DNA of 64,000 nucleotides. Source: Panax quinquefolius (lineage: Eukaryota > Streptophyta > Magnoliopsida > Apiales > Araliaceae). Both the position numbers and the translations under genes were made by a program. The notes under the pieces were generated by a model. That model did not search any database. It saw nothing but the letters and a program-made list of their open reading frames with translations, and was not told the DNA's origin. Shown in pieces: positions 1 to 11,228 of the stretch. Every line of letters begins with the position of its first letter. The stretch's first letter is position 1. Where the stretch lies: NCBI GenBank assembly GCA_020205615.1, contig CM035153.1, forward strand, positions 100,027,735-100,091,734, in the 5' to 3' direction.

Positions 1-553
1 CCTTCTGTTATTTCAATTGAGAGACCAAATGAGCCACAACAAGCTTTTAAAAATCAAAAAATTTTCAAGTTAAAAATTATGCCATGCCGCATGCATTGTC
101 AATTGTCAATGGGAATTAGGCGCCATGAAGTGCCATTATTCTCAGACAACATTGCTTGCAGTGCGGGCGTGCGATTTCTATAGGATGTCGAACACTACCG
201 CCATGAAGTCTAATTCCCCATTTGTTACTTTTCATTCCCATACAAAGAAGACAAAGAATGCTTGCAATCCAATACACCTACATAGACATCAATCACACTG
301 TTAAGGCATAAATTACTGCATAAGCATGAGTGTCTATCTTAACACCGTAATTTCTATGCTATGCACCAACACAGTCCAATGCAAATTCAACTACCAATGC
401 CCTTATGCAGACAAATCAATCTATCATAATTAATAATGAGCATGAACTAGCAAAAATAACCTAACTGAATAAATAAAAGGTAGGGATAGAAATAATGGGT
501 TGCTTCCCATCAAGCACTAAGTTATAGTCAATTAGCTTCACTGTCTCTGAATC
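1..553 (-). other. Non-coding tail of E1 between integrase and the unseen 3' LTR
   Basis: There is no convincing reading frame. It contains two copies of CGCCATGAAGT (near 121 and 200) and a GC-rich 13-mer GTGCGGGCGTGCG (161-173) that also occurs in the E1 LTR near 7297. Athila elements often have a long stretch or an env-like ORF here; none is visible. The LTR start signature is absent, so the 3' LTR begins further left. Confidence 0.55.
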
Positions 554-1988
554 TCATGTCGAAGAAAGAATTGAGGTGAATTTTTGTCTGTCCACCTCGC
601 CACCAAAGTAATGCTTCAATCGCTGTCCATTCACCTTAAAAGGCTGATCCGGGAATTTATCAAACACTTCTATCGCACCATGTGGGAAGACATTCTTCAC
701 TGTAAATGGCCCTGACCATCTTGATTTCAGCTTCCCGGGAAAAAGTTGAAGTTTGGAGTTAAAAAGAAAAACCCTTTGTCCCGGTTCAAATGTTCTCTCT
801 ATGATCTTACGATCATGCCATTTCTTTAACTTCTCCTTGTATAGCTTCCAATTTTCATATGTCTGTAATCGGAATTCATCCAACTCATTGAGTTGGAGTA
901 GGCGTTTCTCCCTTGCAGCTTTTAAATCAAAATTGAGCTTCTGAATTGCCCAATATGCCTTATGCTCTAACTCCATAGGAAGGTGACAAGCTTTTCCATA
1001 AACGAGCTGAAACAGTGACATGCTTAGTGGAGTTTTGTATGCAGTTCTATAGGCCCAAACAACATCATCAAGCTTTAAAGACCAATCCTTCCTGGTGGGA
1101 TTCATAACTTTTTCAAGGATTCTTTTAACTTCTCGATTCGACACTTCAGCTTGGCCATTCATTTATGGGTGATAAGTTGTAGCAATGCGATGGTTCACCC
1201 CATATTTGGCCAACAAAGCTGTAAACTGCCAATTGCAGAAATGACTGCCTTCATCACTAATGATGGCCCTTGAAGTTCCAAACCTCGTGAAGATACTTCT
1301 ATGTAAAAACCTGAGGACTACCTTGGCATCATTTGTTGGAAGAGCTTCCACTTCTACCCATTTCGACACATAATCCACTACGAGCAAGATGTAGAGATTT
1401 CCGCAAGAAGAAACAAAAGGACCGATGAAATCAATCCCCCACCCATCAAAAAATTTCTACTTCGAGGATCGTATTCAACGACATTTCATTTCTTTTCGAG
1501 ATGTTCCCCACTCTCTGACATCTATCACACCTTTGGATGAAACTCAATGCATCCTTAAAAATTGTCGGCCAGTAAAATCCCGCTTGTAGTACTCTAGCCG
1601 CTGTTCGTTCTCCACCATAGTGACCCCCATACACCGAAGAATGACAATCCTATAAAATCCCCTTGGTCTCGCTATACGGGATACACCTTCTTATCATTTG
1701 ATCAGCACACTGTTTAAACAAGTATGGCTCATCCCATATAAACCATTTGACATCATGCAGAAATTTTTTCTTTTGATAACCCTCCAAGTCAGAAGGTACC
1801 ATCTTACTCACCAAATAGTTTGCGTAGTCTGCAAACCATGGTACTTCCCCTTTCACCACAAACAACTGCTCATCTGGAAAGGATTCATTAATTACAACTT
1901 TGTCGTTTACCTCCCTTTTCGGATTCTCTAGTCGAGATAAGTGGTCCGCCACTTGGTGTTCAGTGCCCTTTCTGTCCTTGATCTCCAA
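554..1988 (-). pseudogene. E1 integrase (broken)
   Basis: Inserts element cDNA into chromosomes. On the minus strand, an N-terminal zinc-binding region is seen at about 1640-1490 (HYGGERTAARVLQ, then CDRCQ). The catalytic core follows: IDFIGPF with the first acidic residue (~1432), IISDEGSHF with the second (~1255), and GQAEVSNRE with the third (~1150). The C-terminal part ends with the LFNSKLQLFPGKLKSRWSGP block typical of Athila/Tat integrases. Stops interrupt it near 1988, 1640, 1440 and at 1163; the last lies in the conserved YHP.TNGQ region and looks like a CAA-to-TAA change. All three catalytic acids remain but the frame is broken, so it is inactive. Confidence 0.85.
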
Positions 1989-1989
1989 A

Positions 1990-2522
1990 TCAAATTCCTA
2001 CAATAATAGAATCTATCTGATCAACCGGGGCTTTGCATCCTTCTTTGCCACTAAATATCGAATTACCGCATGATCCGTGTACACTATCACCTTTGTGCCA
2101 GTCAGATATGCTCGAAATTTATCAAAGGCATACACCACTGCCAATAACTCTTTCTCTGTGGTGGTGTAGTTCAATTGTGAATCTGTAAGGGTCTTGTTGG
2201 CATAATATATCACATGAAACATCTTTTCCTTCCTCTGCTCCAAAACAGCCCTTACGGCGTAATCACCGACATCACACATCAACTCAAATGGCAAATCCCA
2301 ATCTGGTGCAGTAATCACTGCTGCTGAAGTTAGTTTCCCCTTCAAGTGCTCAAATGGTGACACACAAGTCTCATCAAAATTAAACTGTGCATCCTTCTCC
2401 AATAAACTGCATAGTGGTTTAGTTATCTTGGAGAAGTCCTTGATGAATCTGCGGTAGAAACTCAGATGTCCCCAAAAAGCATGTAACACCTTTTTATCAA
2501 GTAGGTGGTGGCAAGTTCTCAA
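1990..2522 (-). pseudogene. E1 RNase H domain (broken)
   Basis: Degrades the RNA strand during cDNA synthesis. The minus-strand frame includes the connection motif [16 protein letters not shown] followed by the RNase H core: [12 protein letters not shown], a [19 protein letters not shown] block, and [11 protein letters not shown]. The usual Asp-Ala-Ser of the first strand reads Asp-Val-Gly here, common in Athila-type elements. It overlaps the reverse transcriptase frame by a frameshift near 2500, and a stop follows the LIR before the integrase linker. It would have been part of one pol polyprotein. Confidence 0.82.
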
Positions 2523-3801
2523 TAGTTTCTAGCTTAGCCTTGTCCACCTCGAGTCCCTTCTTTGAAACTTTGTGTCCCAGTATGATTCCTTCTTGTACCA
2601 TAAAATGGCACTTTTCCCAGTTTAGTACTAAATTCATCTCAACACACCTCTTCAAAACCATTACTAAATTTTCAAGGCATAAATCAAACGAGTCCCCGAA
2701 GACTGAAAAATCATCCATAAATACCTCCACATTCTATTCCACCATATCTGAAAAAATAGCCATCATGCATCTCTGAAAGGTGGCTGGAGCATTACACAAC
2801 CCGAAAGACATCCTTCTGAAAGCAAAAGTGTCATATGGACATATGAAGGTTGTCTTTTCCTGGTCTTCTGGAGCTATCACAATCTGATTATAGCCTGAAT
2901 AACCATCCAGAAGACAATAATACTCATGACCCGCCAGTCTATCCAACATCTGATCGATAAACGATAGTGGAAAATGATCTTTCCTTGTAGCTTTGTTGAG
3001 CCTGCGGTAGTCTATGCAGACTCTCCACCCCGTCACTGTTCGTGTTGGAATTAACTCATTATTCTCATTAGTAACGACGGTCATACCACCCTTCTTTGGT
3101 ACACACTGCACTGGGCTCACCCATGAGCTGTCTGAAATCGGATAGATTATGCCTGCATCCAGCCATTTTAGTACCTCTTTCTTGACCACTTCTTTTATTA
3201 TCGAATTAAGCCTTCTTTGCTGCTCCACCGACGGCTTACTATCATCTTCCAATAGGATCTTATGTATGCAAAAAGAAGGGTTAATCCCTTTGATATCTGC
3301 TATGGTCCATCCAATAGCTGATTTGAACTCTCTAAGCACTCGTAGTAGTTTTTCTTCCTGAAAAGATGTTAGTGCAGAAGAAATAATCACAGGTAGCTTT
3401 GAATCTTTATTTAAAAATGCGTACCTGAGATGATCTGGAAGTGGTTGTAATTCAAGTTCTGGAGGTATCTCAAGAGATGGCTTTAATTTTACCGATGTCT
3501 CTCCAGCTTTTGTCAATGGCTCAATAGGTGTTCTGAATTTTCTGAATTGTGGAGTGGTATCCAGATATTGCACAAGTTCATCGAATTCCTCATCCTCCAA
3601 TTCTGAATTTTCAGCAATGACACTCCTCAATGGTTCATAATCCACCAGACTCTCAACTTCATTATTTAATACACGGTCCACCAAATTAACTCTGAAACAT
3701 TCCTCTTCATCTGTTGGGAACTTCATTGCCTTGAAGACGTTAAAGGTAACCTCCTGATCATGAACACGCATAGTGAGTTCCCCTTTCTGGACGTCAATCA
3801 A
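2497..3801 (-). pseudogene. E1 reverse transcriptase (broken)
   Basis: Copies element RNA to DNA. The minus-strand frame 3801-2734 holds GIIYPISDSSWVSPVQCVPK, WRVCIDYRRLNKAT, the first catalytic block CLLDGYSGYNQI, and FRRMSFGLCNAPATFQRC. After a stop near 2733 the catalytic VFMDDFSVFG (about 2728-2700) and the thumb region with ILGHKVSKKGLEV continue in the same sense. The insertion RTVTGW before the IDYR motif is typical of Athila/Tat elements. Both catalytic aspartates of MDD survive. The in-frame stop just before MDD and the frameshift near 2500 make it non-functional. Confidence 0.88.
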
Positions 3802-3807
3802 GGTCCT

Positions 3808-4434
3808 TCATGTAGCTAGGAATGGTCTCCCCAGTATGATTGGTATACTCTTATCTTCCTCGTAATCCAAAATGATGAAGTCAGCCGGAAAGATGAATTT
3901 GTCCACTTTCACCAATACATCTTCAACTATTCCCCGTGGATACGTGATGGATCTGTCAGCTAGCTGCAAAGAAATATTTGTTGACCTTGGAGCCGGCAAT
4001 CCCAACTGGTTGAATACTAACAAGGGCATCAAATTGATGCTTGCCCCAAGATGACACAGACATTTATCGAAGCTCATCTTTCCGATCGTGCATGGAATTA
4101 TGAAACTGCCCAGATCTTTTAACTTTGAAGGTAGTTTACGCTGAAGCACTGCACTGTACTCCTCTGTCAAGGCCACTATCTCAAACTCTTCTAATATCCT
4201 CTTCCTTGATAATATACCCTTCATGAACTTTGCATAACTCAGCATCTGTTCCAATGCCTCAGCGAAGGGTATGTTAATATGCAGTTTTTTAAATACCTCC
4301 AAAAACTTACTGAACTGCTTGTCCTCCCTCTGCTTATTCAATCTCTGTGGATACGGAACTGGAGGGTGAACTAGTGGTACTGTACTCATGGGCTTCTCAT
4401 CTGAACCTACTTTATCCTTCTCTACTTGCTGCAC
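3808..4434 (-). pseudogene. E1 aspartic protease with lost catalytic Asp
   Basis: Would cleave the gag-pol polyprotein. Minus-strand frame 4434-3808 reads through SFIIPCTIGKMSFDKCLC, HLGASINLMPL and ends IPIILGRPFLAT, all landmarks of Athila proteases. The active-site motif is normally DLGAS, so the catalytic Asp is replaced by His (GAT to CAT, around 4060). This alone would inactivate it. The frame stops just before the reverse transcriptase frame at 3801, where one polyprotein is expected. The N-terminal part (LEVFKKLHINIPFAEALEQM) is the usual gag-protease linker. Confidence 0.83.
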
Positions 4435-4640
4435 CTCAGAACCCTCATGATTTTCTTTATGCTCACCAACTTAACTTTCATCTCGCATCACGCTGTGCCG
4501 CTGTCATCCCTGTAAAACCAAAGCGGTCGTTGCTCGGTGAATTTTTCGTGACATCGCTTCCTAGACACGAGTGTTATAACTCGACATCGCTCCTTCCCTT
4601 CTCTTCGTGGATTTGCCTATGTATTACTTGGAAATGAACC

Positions 4641-6019
4641 TTAGGGCCTATTGTTAAGCATGCTCGCCATTTTCCCCATTTGAGTTTCCAAATTTTTAAT
4701 AGCCACTGCTTGGCTTTTGATTATTACCTCTGTGTTTGCCATGTACTTCATCATCATCTCCTCCATTTCTGATTTCTTTTCTTGCTGAGGTGCGGTTGGA
4801 GTGTGATGTTGTTGTTGTTGAGACAATCCCGGTAGAAAAGGTGGTCTGGTGTAAACTGTTGCTGCGTTGGCTGTGACTGAAATTGATGATTCGACTGAAA
4901 CTGATTTTGTTGATTTCCTTGATTATTTGACCAACTGAAGTTAGGATGATTGCGGTTGTTGGAGTTGTATGTGTTCTGAAACTGTCCTTGGTCTTTCCTG
5001 TAATTTCTCACATACTATACCGACTCCGAGCTGATAGCACATTGATCTGTCGAGTGTGACCCTGTACAAATCTCACATATGAAGGCAACTGTTTTCGCTT
5101 TGCTCTCTGCCAATGAATCTATTTTCTTCACCATAGCTGCCATCTGTGCCGACAATTGAGTAATAGCATCCACTTCCAACAAACCTGTAACCTTGGGCTG
5201 TGGCATCCTAGCTATAGGGTTCTAAAAATTATTCGCTGCTATTGTTTCAATAAGGGTATAGGCCTCGTTATAGCTCTTTGCCCATAACGCCCCTCCTGCA
5301 ACTTCATCTACGATTGGTCTCGACTGCCATCCCAATCCATTGTAAAATGTGTTGATCACCATCCAATCTGGCATACCATGGTTCGAACACTTCCTTAACA
5401 TCTCTTTATATCTCTCCCATGCTTCGTATAAGGATTCACCCTGTTGTTGCTCAAATTGAGAGATAATTGTCCTCATTTTCGCAGTCTTGGCCATTGAGAA
5501 AAACTTGGCTAAGAACTTCTGTGCTAGGTCCTCCTATGTAGTAATTGATCCTGAAAGCAAAGAATGAAGCCAACTTCTTACTTTATCCCTCAATGAGAAT
5601 AGAAACAGTCTAAGTCTGATAGCATCCTCCATCACCCCGTTGTATCTAAAAGTATCACATATCTCGATGAAACTCAACAGGTGTTCGTTAGGATCATTCG
5701 TAGCAGTATCCCTAAACTGTACCGAATTCTGCACCATCTGAATAGTGCTCGGTTTTATTTCAAAAGTATTAGCTGCTATTGCCGGCCTGACTATGCTAGA
5801 CTGCAATCCATTAATGTTCGGTACGAAATAGTCCCTTAAAGCTCTATGCTCTTCTCTTTGTCCTTCTGTCATATTAGATATAGTACCCTCTAACTGTGCT
5901 TGTAAATTTCTACGCACTCTCACTTTCCAACCTCTCCCGTTAATATTATCCTGTGCTGGTATCAATTCGGAATTGGATGATCGCGTGTGCATAAAAATTA
6001 TACAAGTACCTGAAACCAA
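4641..6019 (-). pseudogene. E1 gag polyprotein (broken)
   Basis: Structural capsid/nucleocapsid protein. The Retrotrans_gag-type core lies at about 5690-5250 on the minus strand: IRLRLFLFSLRDKVRSWLHS, then GESLYEAWERYKEMLRKC and MVINTFYNGL. A CX2CX3HX4C knuckle (CEICTGSHSTDQC) is at about 5075-5035, followed by a Gln/Asn-rich segment to about 4810 and a coiled-coil-like MxKMASM segment near 4660. In-frame stops at about 5531, 5219 and 5012 look like TGG- or CAG-type codons turned to TAG; a frameshift occurs near 4800. The start at 6019 is simply the first Met of the open frame. Function as Athila gag is inferred from position and these motifs. Confidence 0.8.
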
Positions 6020-6115
6020 AATAAAAACAAAAATAGAAATGAGAAACGATTAGATTTGTCTAAGTCATACAATATAGCTTAAAACTGATGATAATAATAA
6101 AAATTTATATGCCTT

Positions 6116-6133
6116 TCCCCGATAACGACGCCA
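6116..6133 (-). promoter_or_regulatory. E1 primer binding site (tRNA-Asp type)
   Basis: The minus strand reads TGGCGTCGTTATCGGGGA seven bases after the LTR end. Athila/Tat elements commonly use TGGCGCCGTTGCCGGGGA at this place, so two C-to-T changes and one G-to-A change are visible. It would prime minus-strand cDNA synthesis and fixes the LTR/internal border and the element's direction. Confidence 0.8.
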
Positions 6134-6139
6134 AAAATT

Positions 6140-7714
6140 TGTTGCCTCTTTTTTTAGTTCTAACGAAAGAGATCTAACTCATGCAAGCATACATGTGTCA
6201 ACAAGCAATACAGAGTAAGTCGAGTATCGATCCACAGAGAAAGATTTCTAAATTAAATTATTATGCATCAACTAAATCACTATTTTTATATTCTCAAACT
6301 AATGCTTATGAAAGTTAATTACTCTAAACTCAATTAATAACTAAAAGAAGAATATTATTGTAATAAATCAACTGGAAATAATGGGATCCTAACTTCATTC
6401 AATAGTTCATCTAATTACAACCAGCATGCAAGATTATTCACGTATCACAAGAAATTAGCCAAGAGCACGAATGTAGACATAACCATTTTTCGATGTATTA
6501 TGACCTACTTACACAACATCCACATACAATAGACATCATGTAATTTTCAATAAAACCAACTTCACTATATTTCAATGTGAAATTGCAGCAATATTGAATT
6601 TAAGCACAAGCCCTTATATAACTCATACGGTGAAACAGTATATGTCTATCTGATTCACGAAATACAAAGCTAAGCAAATCAGCCTTATATACGCATGCTA
6701 TCATGAGTACAATCCATACTCGCATGTTATTTTTCAACTCCATACAAGTATATAAAATGAATGATGATCAGTCATTCATGCATTCAAAACAACCATAATA
6801 GAAATTCCTGATGATACACAAATAGTCCAGCAATCAAGCAATCAATTAGACTACAAATTAAAATCCGTTAGAATCCCATAATGGAGTTTAGTTCATAACT
6901 GAACCAAAAGCCATTATGGGATCAAAGCAATAGATAGAAAATAAACACACAATTGAAAGAGAGAAGATAGAATTGATCAAACCTAATTGCTGATTACAAT
7001 CCAATCGTAACGTTCAAATCCTCACTAATATCTAGCAACATAAAAGTAGTTCATCCACAATGATTGAAATCCAAAGAAGAAGTAGAAAATAATAAGTCTA
7101 TGCTTGGCTTCACGTTGGAATTCTATCAAAGTGTAAAACCCTAATTCTATATTATGAAAAACATGTAAAAACAAATGATAGATACGTCTGGTACCAACCA
7201 GAATAGTTTTAATCAACTCAAAGTCTTACAATTTAAAAATTAAAATAAAATTAATTAACAACTGCAGATGTCGCGCACGGTCCCTATATAAATATGGTGC
7301 GGGCGTGCGTTGTTCAAAATGGGCTCTGTCCGGTTGCTTGCGCGGGCGCGCGTGTTAAAGCTTGTATAGCCGTGCAGCCGCGCAGGTACTGAACTTTGAA
7401 TCCTCAGGTTCTGCTGCTGCTTCTTCCTTTGTCATGCTGCTACTGATGCTTTGACATGCAAATTTTGTTCTTTTGTTCACCACAACTTAGGTTCTTTTAT
7501 CCACTCGATCCTCATGTTGTGCCTTCATTGATCACATGCCATCTACCAACGCCGAGCTCATGCTATTTCCTGCACTTTTACACCAAAGGAGTTCTCAGTA
7601 CATGCAATGCAAAATATCATGAAATGAAACTAAAAATATACTAAAATGTACTTGAGACGGCATAGTTCTCATGAATTGATATCCAATAAGTAGGTATAAA
7701 GCCCACTTATCACA
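6140..7714 (-). repeat. E1 5' LTR
   Basis: About 1.57 kb. On the minus strand it opens with TGTGATAAGTGGG (7714 downward) and ends AACA just before the primer site. It is AT-rich with a conspicuous GC-rich island (7268-7390) containing GTGCGGGCGTGCG and GCGCGGGCGCGCG runs. A TATA-like ATATTTATATAG lies at about 7295-7284 on the minus strand. The short open frames inside it are not genes. The matching 3' LTR is outside the window, so the outer border (7712 or 7714) is judged from the TG...CA ends only. Confidence 0.75.
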
Positions 7715-9426
7715 ACCCCTGACAGACATTGTTTTGTTTTTTTTTATTTTAGGCCATAGTATGCAATCGTAACTTAATCTTATGAACATAAAAAGGTGTT
7801 AATCATATTATATGATGTAATAACAGATTGTAGATGCATTGTAATACCAAATATGAAGATTTTAAGTTATTAATTAACAAGTTATAACGATTGAAACTCA
7901 ATGTTTGTAAGAGTTAGAGATGAGAATTTAATGCTATAGCTTTACGTTATATGTTAGTGAGTTTTCAGATTCGTGTTATGTGGTTGATCAATATGGTTAG
8001 ACCTTAAGTTAAAGGTTATAACTTAACTATGATGGTGAATTGAACCTAAAAGGTTAAGGTTAGTGTAACTAATGAGTGTTGTGAATACATATGGATGTGT
8101 AAAACTTATGGTGAACGTGAGTAGTGATTGTTTAACCTACGCACGAGGCAAGTTTCCTAACTTCATTCTCTTTATAATGAATGCAAGTTTCATAACTCTA
8201 TTTACCTTTTGTTATCGAGTAAGTATCATGATTATAATTACACAAGTTCTCTAAACCTTATTTCTTTATGTAAAGCAAGATCCTTATCCTATCTTGTTTA
8301 TCATTGTTATTCAAGTTCTCTAACTCTACTTTTACGATCATGCAAGTTCTTTAACCTAACTCTTAAGTTGAGAAGGTTTCCTATCGTTATTTTGTTTCTT
8401 ATTACGCAAGTTCCTAAATTCTGTTATTCTTATGTTGAGTAAGTTTTATTCCTCAACTTGTTATAAATCATGCGAGTTTATTAACTTAGCTCTTTTATTG
8501 GGTAAGATTGTAGACTTAACTTATTTTTTTTAAGCAAGATTGTTATAATATCCAATGCCTATGGTTTCTAGTTCATTTCTAAAGCATGACTTAAGTGTAT
8601 AATATTAGTTTACTTATGATTCAGGACTATTCCATATCAAATTGTTATTAAACACTTGAAATGATATCAAACTTTATTGATTCAACTAATCCTTAGTTGA
8701 TGTTCGTTGAACCCTAAATTACACTTGAAATATATCCAAACCAAACTTCCTTTGGTGCGAACTCGTATGTTAAAACTGAGATGAACAACCCTATTATAGG
8801 GGATTTATTACGCGTAAGCGTTTAGATGTTTGTGCACAATACATGGCACGAAGGGCAAATCACCCTAAGTACGGGGAGTCCCTAAAGTCTTATGACTGAT
8901 TAGGTTTAAGTTGAAAGAACACTTATAACCTTGAACATAGTTCATGGTCTTGTGACCCTCAGATAAATTTCACATTTTGATTTCAGTTCTTAATTATCAA
9001 TGATAGAAAATGTTATTCAGTTTAATCGAGCTTATTCATTGGCAATTACTATATTGTTATTATTCATTGCCATTTTACGTGAGCATTGTTTTGCTCACTC
9101 TTGCATATATAACCATTGCAGCTAAAGTTGAGAAGGTTAATGAACCTACCACTAGCAAAGGGAAAGGAAAAATGAACAAGTGTTGAAGACTTATAAATTT
9201 ATATGTCCGACTTTATTTTAACTACTGTGATGTAATTATTTACTTTTCCGCGTTTGATGAATGTTTAAGGTTAGATGACCTGGGATTTTTTTGAATTTAA
9301 GGATGTAACCCTTTAATGGGAAGATTTATTATTTAAATTTTGTTATGTTTGGGTAGTTAAAAAATGTATGATTAGAAAGTGAACACCAAATCGTGTGGGA
9401 CGAAGTACCCAGATTTAGGGGTGTCA
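7715..9426 (+). repeat. E2 5' LTR, 3' portion only
   Basis: It ends GGTGTCA at 9426, five bases before the primer binding site. The start signature seen in the 3' copy (TGTAACAATCTAG at 63809) is not found here, so the LTR head is missing, consistent with E1 having inserted into it. No gene is visible. Near the end lies a block GCAGCTAAAG...GGGAAAGGAAAAATG that has a weak counterpart at the end of solo LTR S1, suggesting that the two LTR families are related. Confidence 0.7.
8140..8530 (+). repeat. Irregular subrepeats in the E2 LTR
   Basis: About eight variants of a (G)CAAGTTYYCTAAC core occur at intervals of roughly 30-75 bases (near 8149, 8183, 8238, 8311, 8343, 8405, 8440 and 8473), each followed by a T-rich stretch. 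They look like an old tandem array. Comparable CAAGTAT-CCTACC words occur in S1 near 40963. Confidence 0.5.
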
Positions 9427-9430
9427 TAAG

Positions 9431-9443
9431 TTGGTATCAAAGC
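9431..9443 (+). promoter_or_regulatory. E2 primer binding site (initiator-Met tRNA type)
   Basis: TTGGTATCAAAGC matches the usual TGGTATCAGAGC of chromoviruses with one change. It lies four bases after the LTR end GTCA. Confidence 0.82.
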
Positions 9444-9647
9444 TTTAGGTTATGAACCTTAGGTGGGGAGAAAAACCTTAGGAAGTAACCTTATAGGAGA
9501 TTGAAAAGATAGTGGTGATAAACTCTTATTGAGTTTAAAAAAAGAAATAATAAAACACTTTATGTGCTTATGTGGTTGCAACCTATGTGCTCGTGAGTGT
9601 CGAGTAGTGATAATTAGTAATTAAAACTTAAAATTTTTGTTGTCAGG

Positions 9648-10400
9648 ATGGCTAATGTGGGAGAATCCAGTCAGGTTAGGGAGGAGGTACTTCATATGTC
9701 TGGAGAGGAGGAGCCTCGAGATATTTAGGTAGTCTGAGAACAACTGCTGCCAAGGGAGTCATCTCCGTTGGTTATAGTAGTTGGTTATGCCCCGGAACTT
9801 GAGCATGAGGGTATACCTGATGAGGAGGATGTGGTAGAGACGGACGAGGAAGACCCCGTGGAGCTGCCACAGACGGATGAAGATGAGGAGGAGGAAGAGT
9901 TTCCACCAAACTCTATCGCAGCTCATATGTATGATGAGGTATATGACCGCAACATTGAGATTCAGGATAGAGTCTAGGAGTTGGAGGAGCTAGTAGCTAA
10001 ACGTCAAACTTTGATGGCGCAAAAGGACGATGAGATCCAGGATCTTGACGAGCGTCTAGGTAATGTTGAATGGAAGCTGATTCACACAAAGGGGGAGAAT
10101 GAGCAACTGATGGAGAAGATTGCGAAGTTGAAGGATAACTTGAAAGAAGAATTTGCCAAGAGAGTAAGAGTCAAAGATGCGTACGAGAAAGCTTCTCAGC
10201 ATGCAGAGGTAGTAGAGGGAGAGGTACAAACAAAGAAGATCAAGATGGAGGAGATGAATGTTGGGTTCAACACTGTGATAAATCAAGCTCAAGACCGAGT
10301 CATGTACTATATGACTCAGTTCGAAATGCTGCCATGGTATATGTTAGATCGCAGAACAATGTTTCATGTTATGGAAGAGGAGCGTCGTAAGGCTATGTAA
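9648..10400 (+). pseudogene. E2 extra ORF upstream of gag: acidic, coiled-coil protein
   Basis: A frame of about 250 codons from ATG 9648 to TAA 10400, interrupted by three in-frame stops (9726, 9735 and 9975) that each look like point changes (for example CAG to TAG). The first ~110 residues are strongly acidic (runs such as ETDEEDPVELPQTDEDEEEE). The rest is charged and heptad-like (DEIQDLDERLGNVEWKL, KIAKLKDNLKEEFAKRVR), predicting a coiled coil, and it ends with a Tyr/Met-rich tail before RRKAM. It lies between the primer site and gag, where chromoviruses normally have none; Ogre/Tat elements have a pre-gag ORF1. I do not recognise the family. A regulatory or RNA/protein-binding role is only a guess. 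Confidence 0.6.
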
Positions 10401-11136
10401 CATTTTAGTAGGCCATAGTAAAGAATGTAATTGTTGTGTGATTAATGATATAATAAATAAGATGTATATCCCAAGTGTTATGTAACCAATGGGATATGAT
10501 GATGTTATCCTGAAACTTTATTAGTTCAGGAAAAGTGATGTAAATAGCAGTGATGCTATTGTTTTTATGTTTTAAAAAAGATTATGAATGAATAAAATGT
10601 TAATATTTATAAGATGAATGGTGATGGAGGAGATTGCGAAGCTGAAGGATAACTTGAAAGAAGAATTTGACAAGAGAGCAAGAGTCGAAGATGCGTACGA
10701 GAAAGCTTCTTAGCGTGCAGAGGTAGCAGAGGGAGAGGTATAAACAAAGAAGATCAAGATGGAGGAGATGATTGGTGGGTTCAACACTGTGATAAATCAA
10801 TCTTAAGACCGAGTCATGTACTATATGACTCAGTTCAAAATGCTGCCATGGTATATGTTAGATCGCAGAATAATGTTCCGTATTATGGAAGAGGAGCGCC
10901 GTAAGGCTATGTAACATTTTAGTAGACCATAGTAAAGAATGTAATTGTTGTGTGATTAATGATATAATAAATAAGATGTATATCCCAAGTGTTATGTAAC
11001 CAATGGGATATGATGATGTTATCCTAAAACTTTATTAGTTCAGGAAAAGTGATATAAATAGCAGTGATGATATTATTTTTATGTTTTAAAAAAGATTATG
11101 AATGAATAAAATGTTAATATTTATTCAAGATGTTAT
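10109..11136 (+). repeat. 514-bp tandem duplication of the end of the extra ORF and its 3' flank
   Basis: Unit 1 is 10109-10622 and unit 2 is 10623-11136, direct repeats with a 514-bp offset (for example GATGGAG-AGATTGCG at 10109 and 10623; GTTAATATTTAT at 10599 and 11113). Unit 2 repeats the coiled-coil end and the following non-coding segment, but its coding copy carries TAG and TAA stops where unit 1 has CAG and CAA. No other gene lies between 10401 and 11228. Confidence 0.85.
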
Positions 11137-11228
11137 GTGTTATGTGATGATCTTTTATGATATGCAAGTTAAGCAGAAAATACTTAAATGATTGAGTAAT
11201 AATCTAATAAGTGTATTTTAACAAAAAA

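Larger units (their letters stand above)
1..7714 (-). mobile_element. E1: Athila-like Ty3/gypsy LTR retrotransposon, 3' end cut by window edge
   Basis: Read on the minus strand, the order is LTR (7714-6140), primer binding site, gag, protease, reverse transcriptase, RNase H, integrase, then a non-coding tail running off the left edge. The primer site resembles the Asp-tRNA type used by Athila and Tat elements, and the LTR opens with TGTGATAAGTGGG, which also fits that group. The integrase C-terminus has the FxPGxxVxLFNSxLxLFPGKLKSRWSGPF pattern and no chromodomain. All genes carry stops or frameshifts. The second LTR lies outside the window, so neither the target duplication nor the age can be read. 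The right flank is E2's LTR, so E1 probably sits inside E2's 5' LTR. Confidence 0.85.

Noticed and set aside
753..944. Plus-strand open frame inside the E1 integrase region
   Set aside because: Antisense shadow of the integrase gene; no independent motif.
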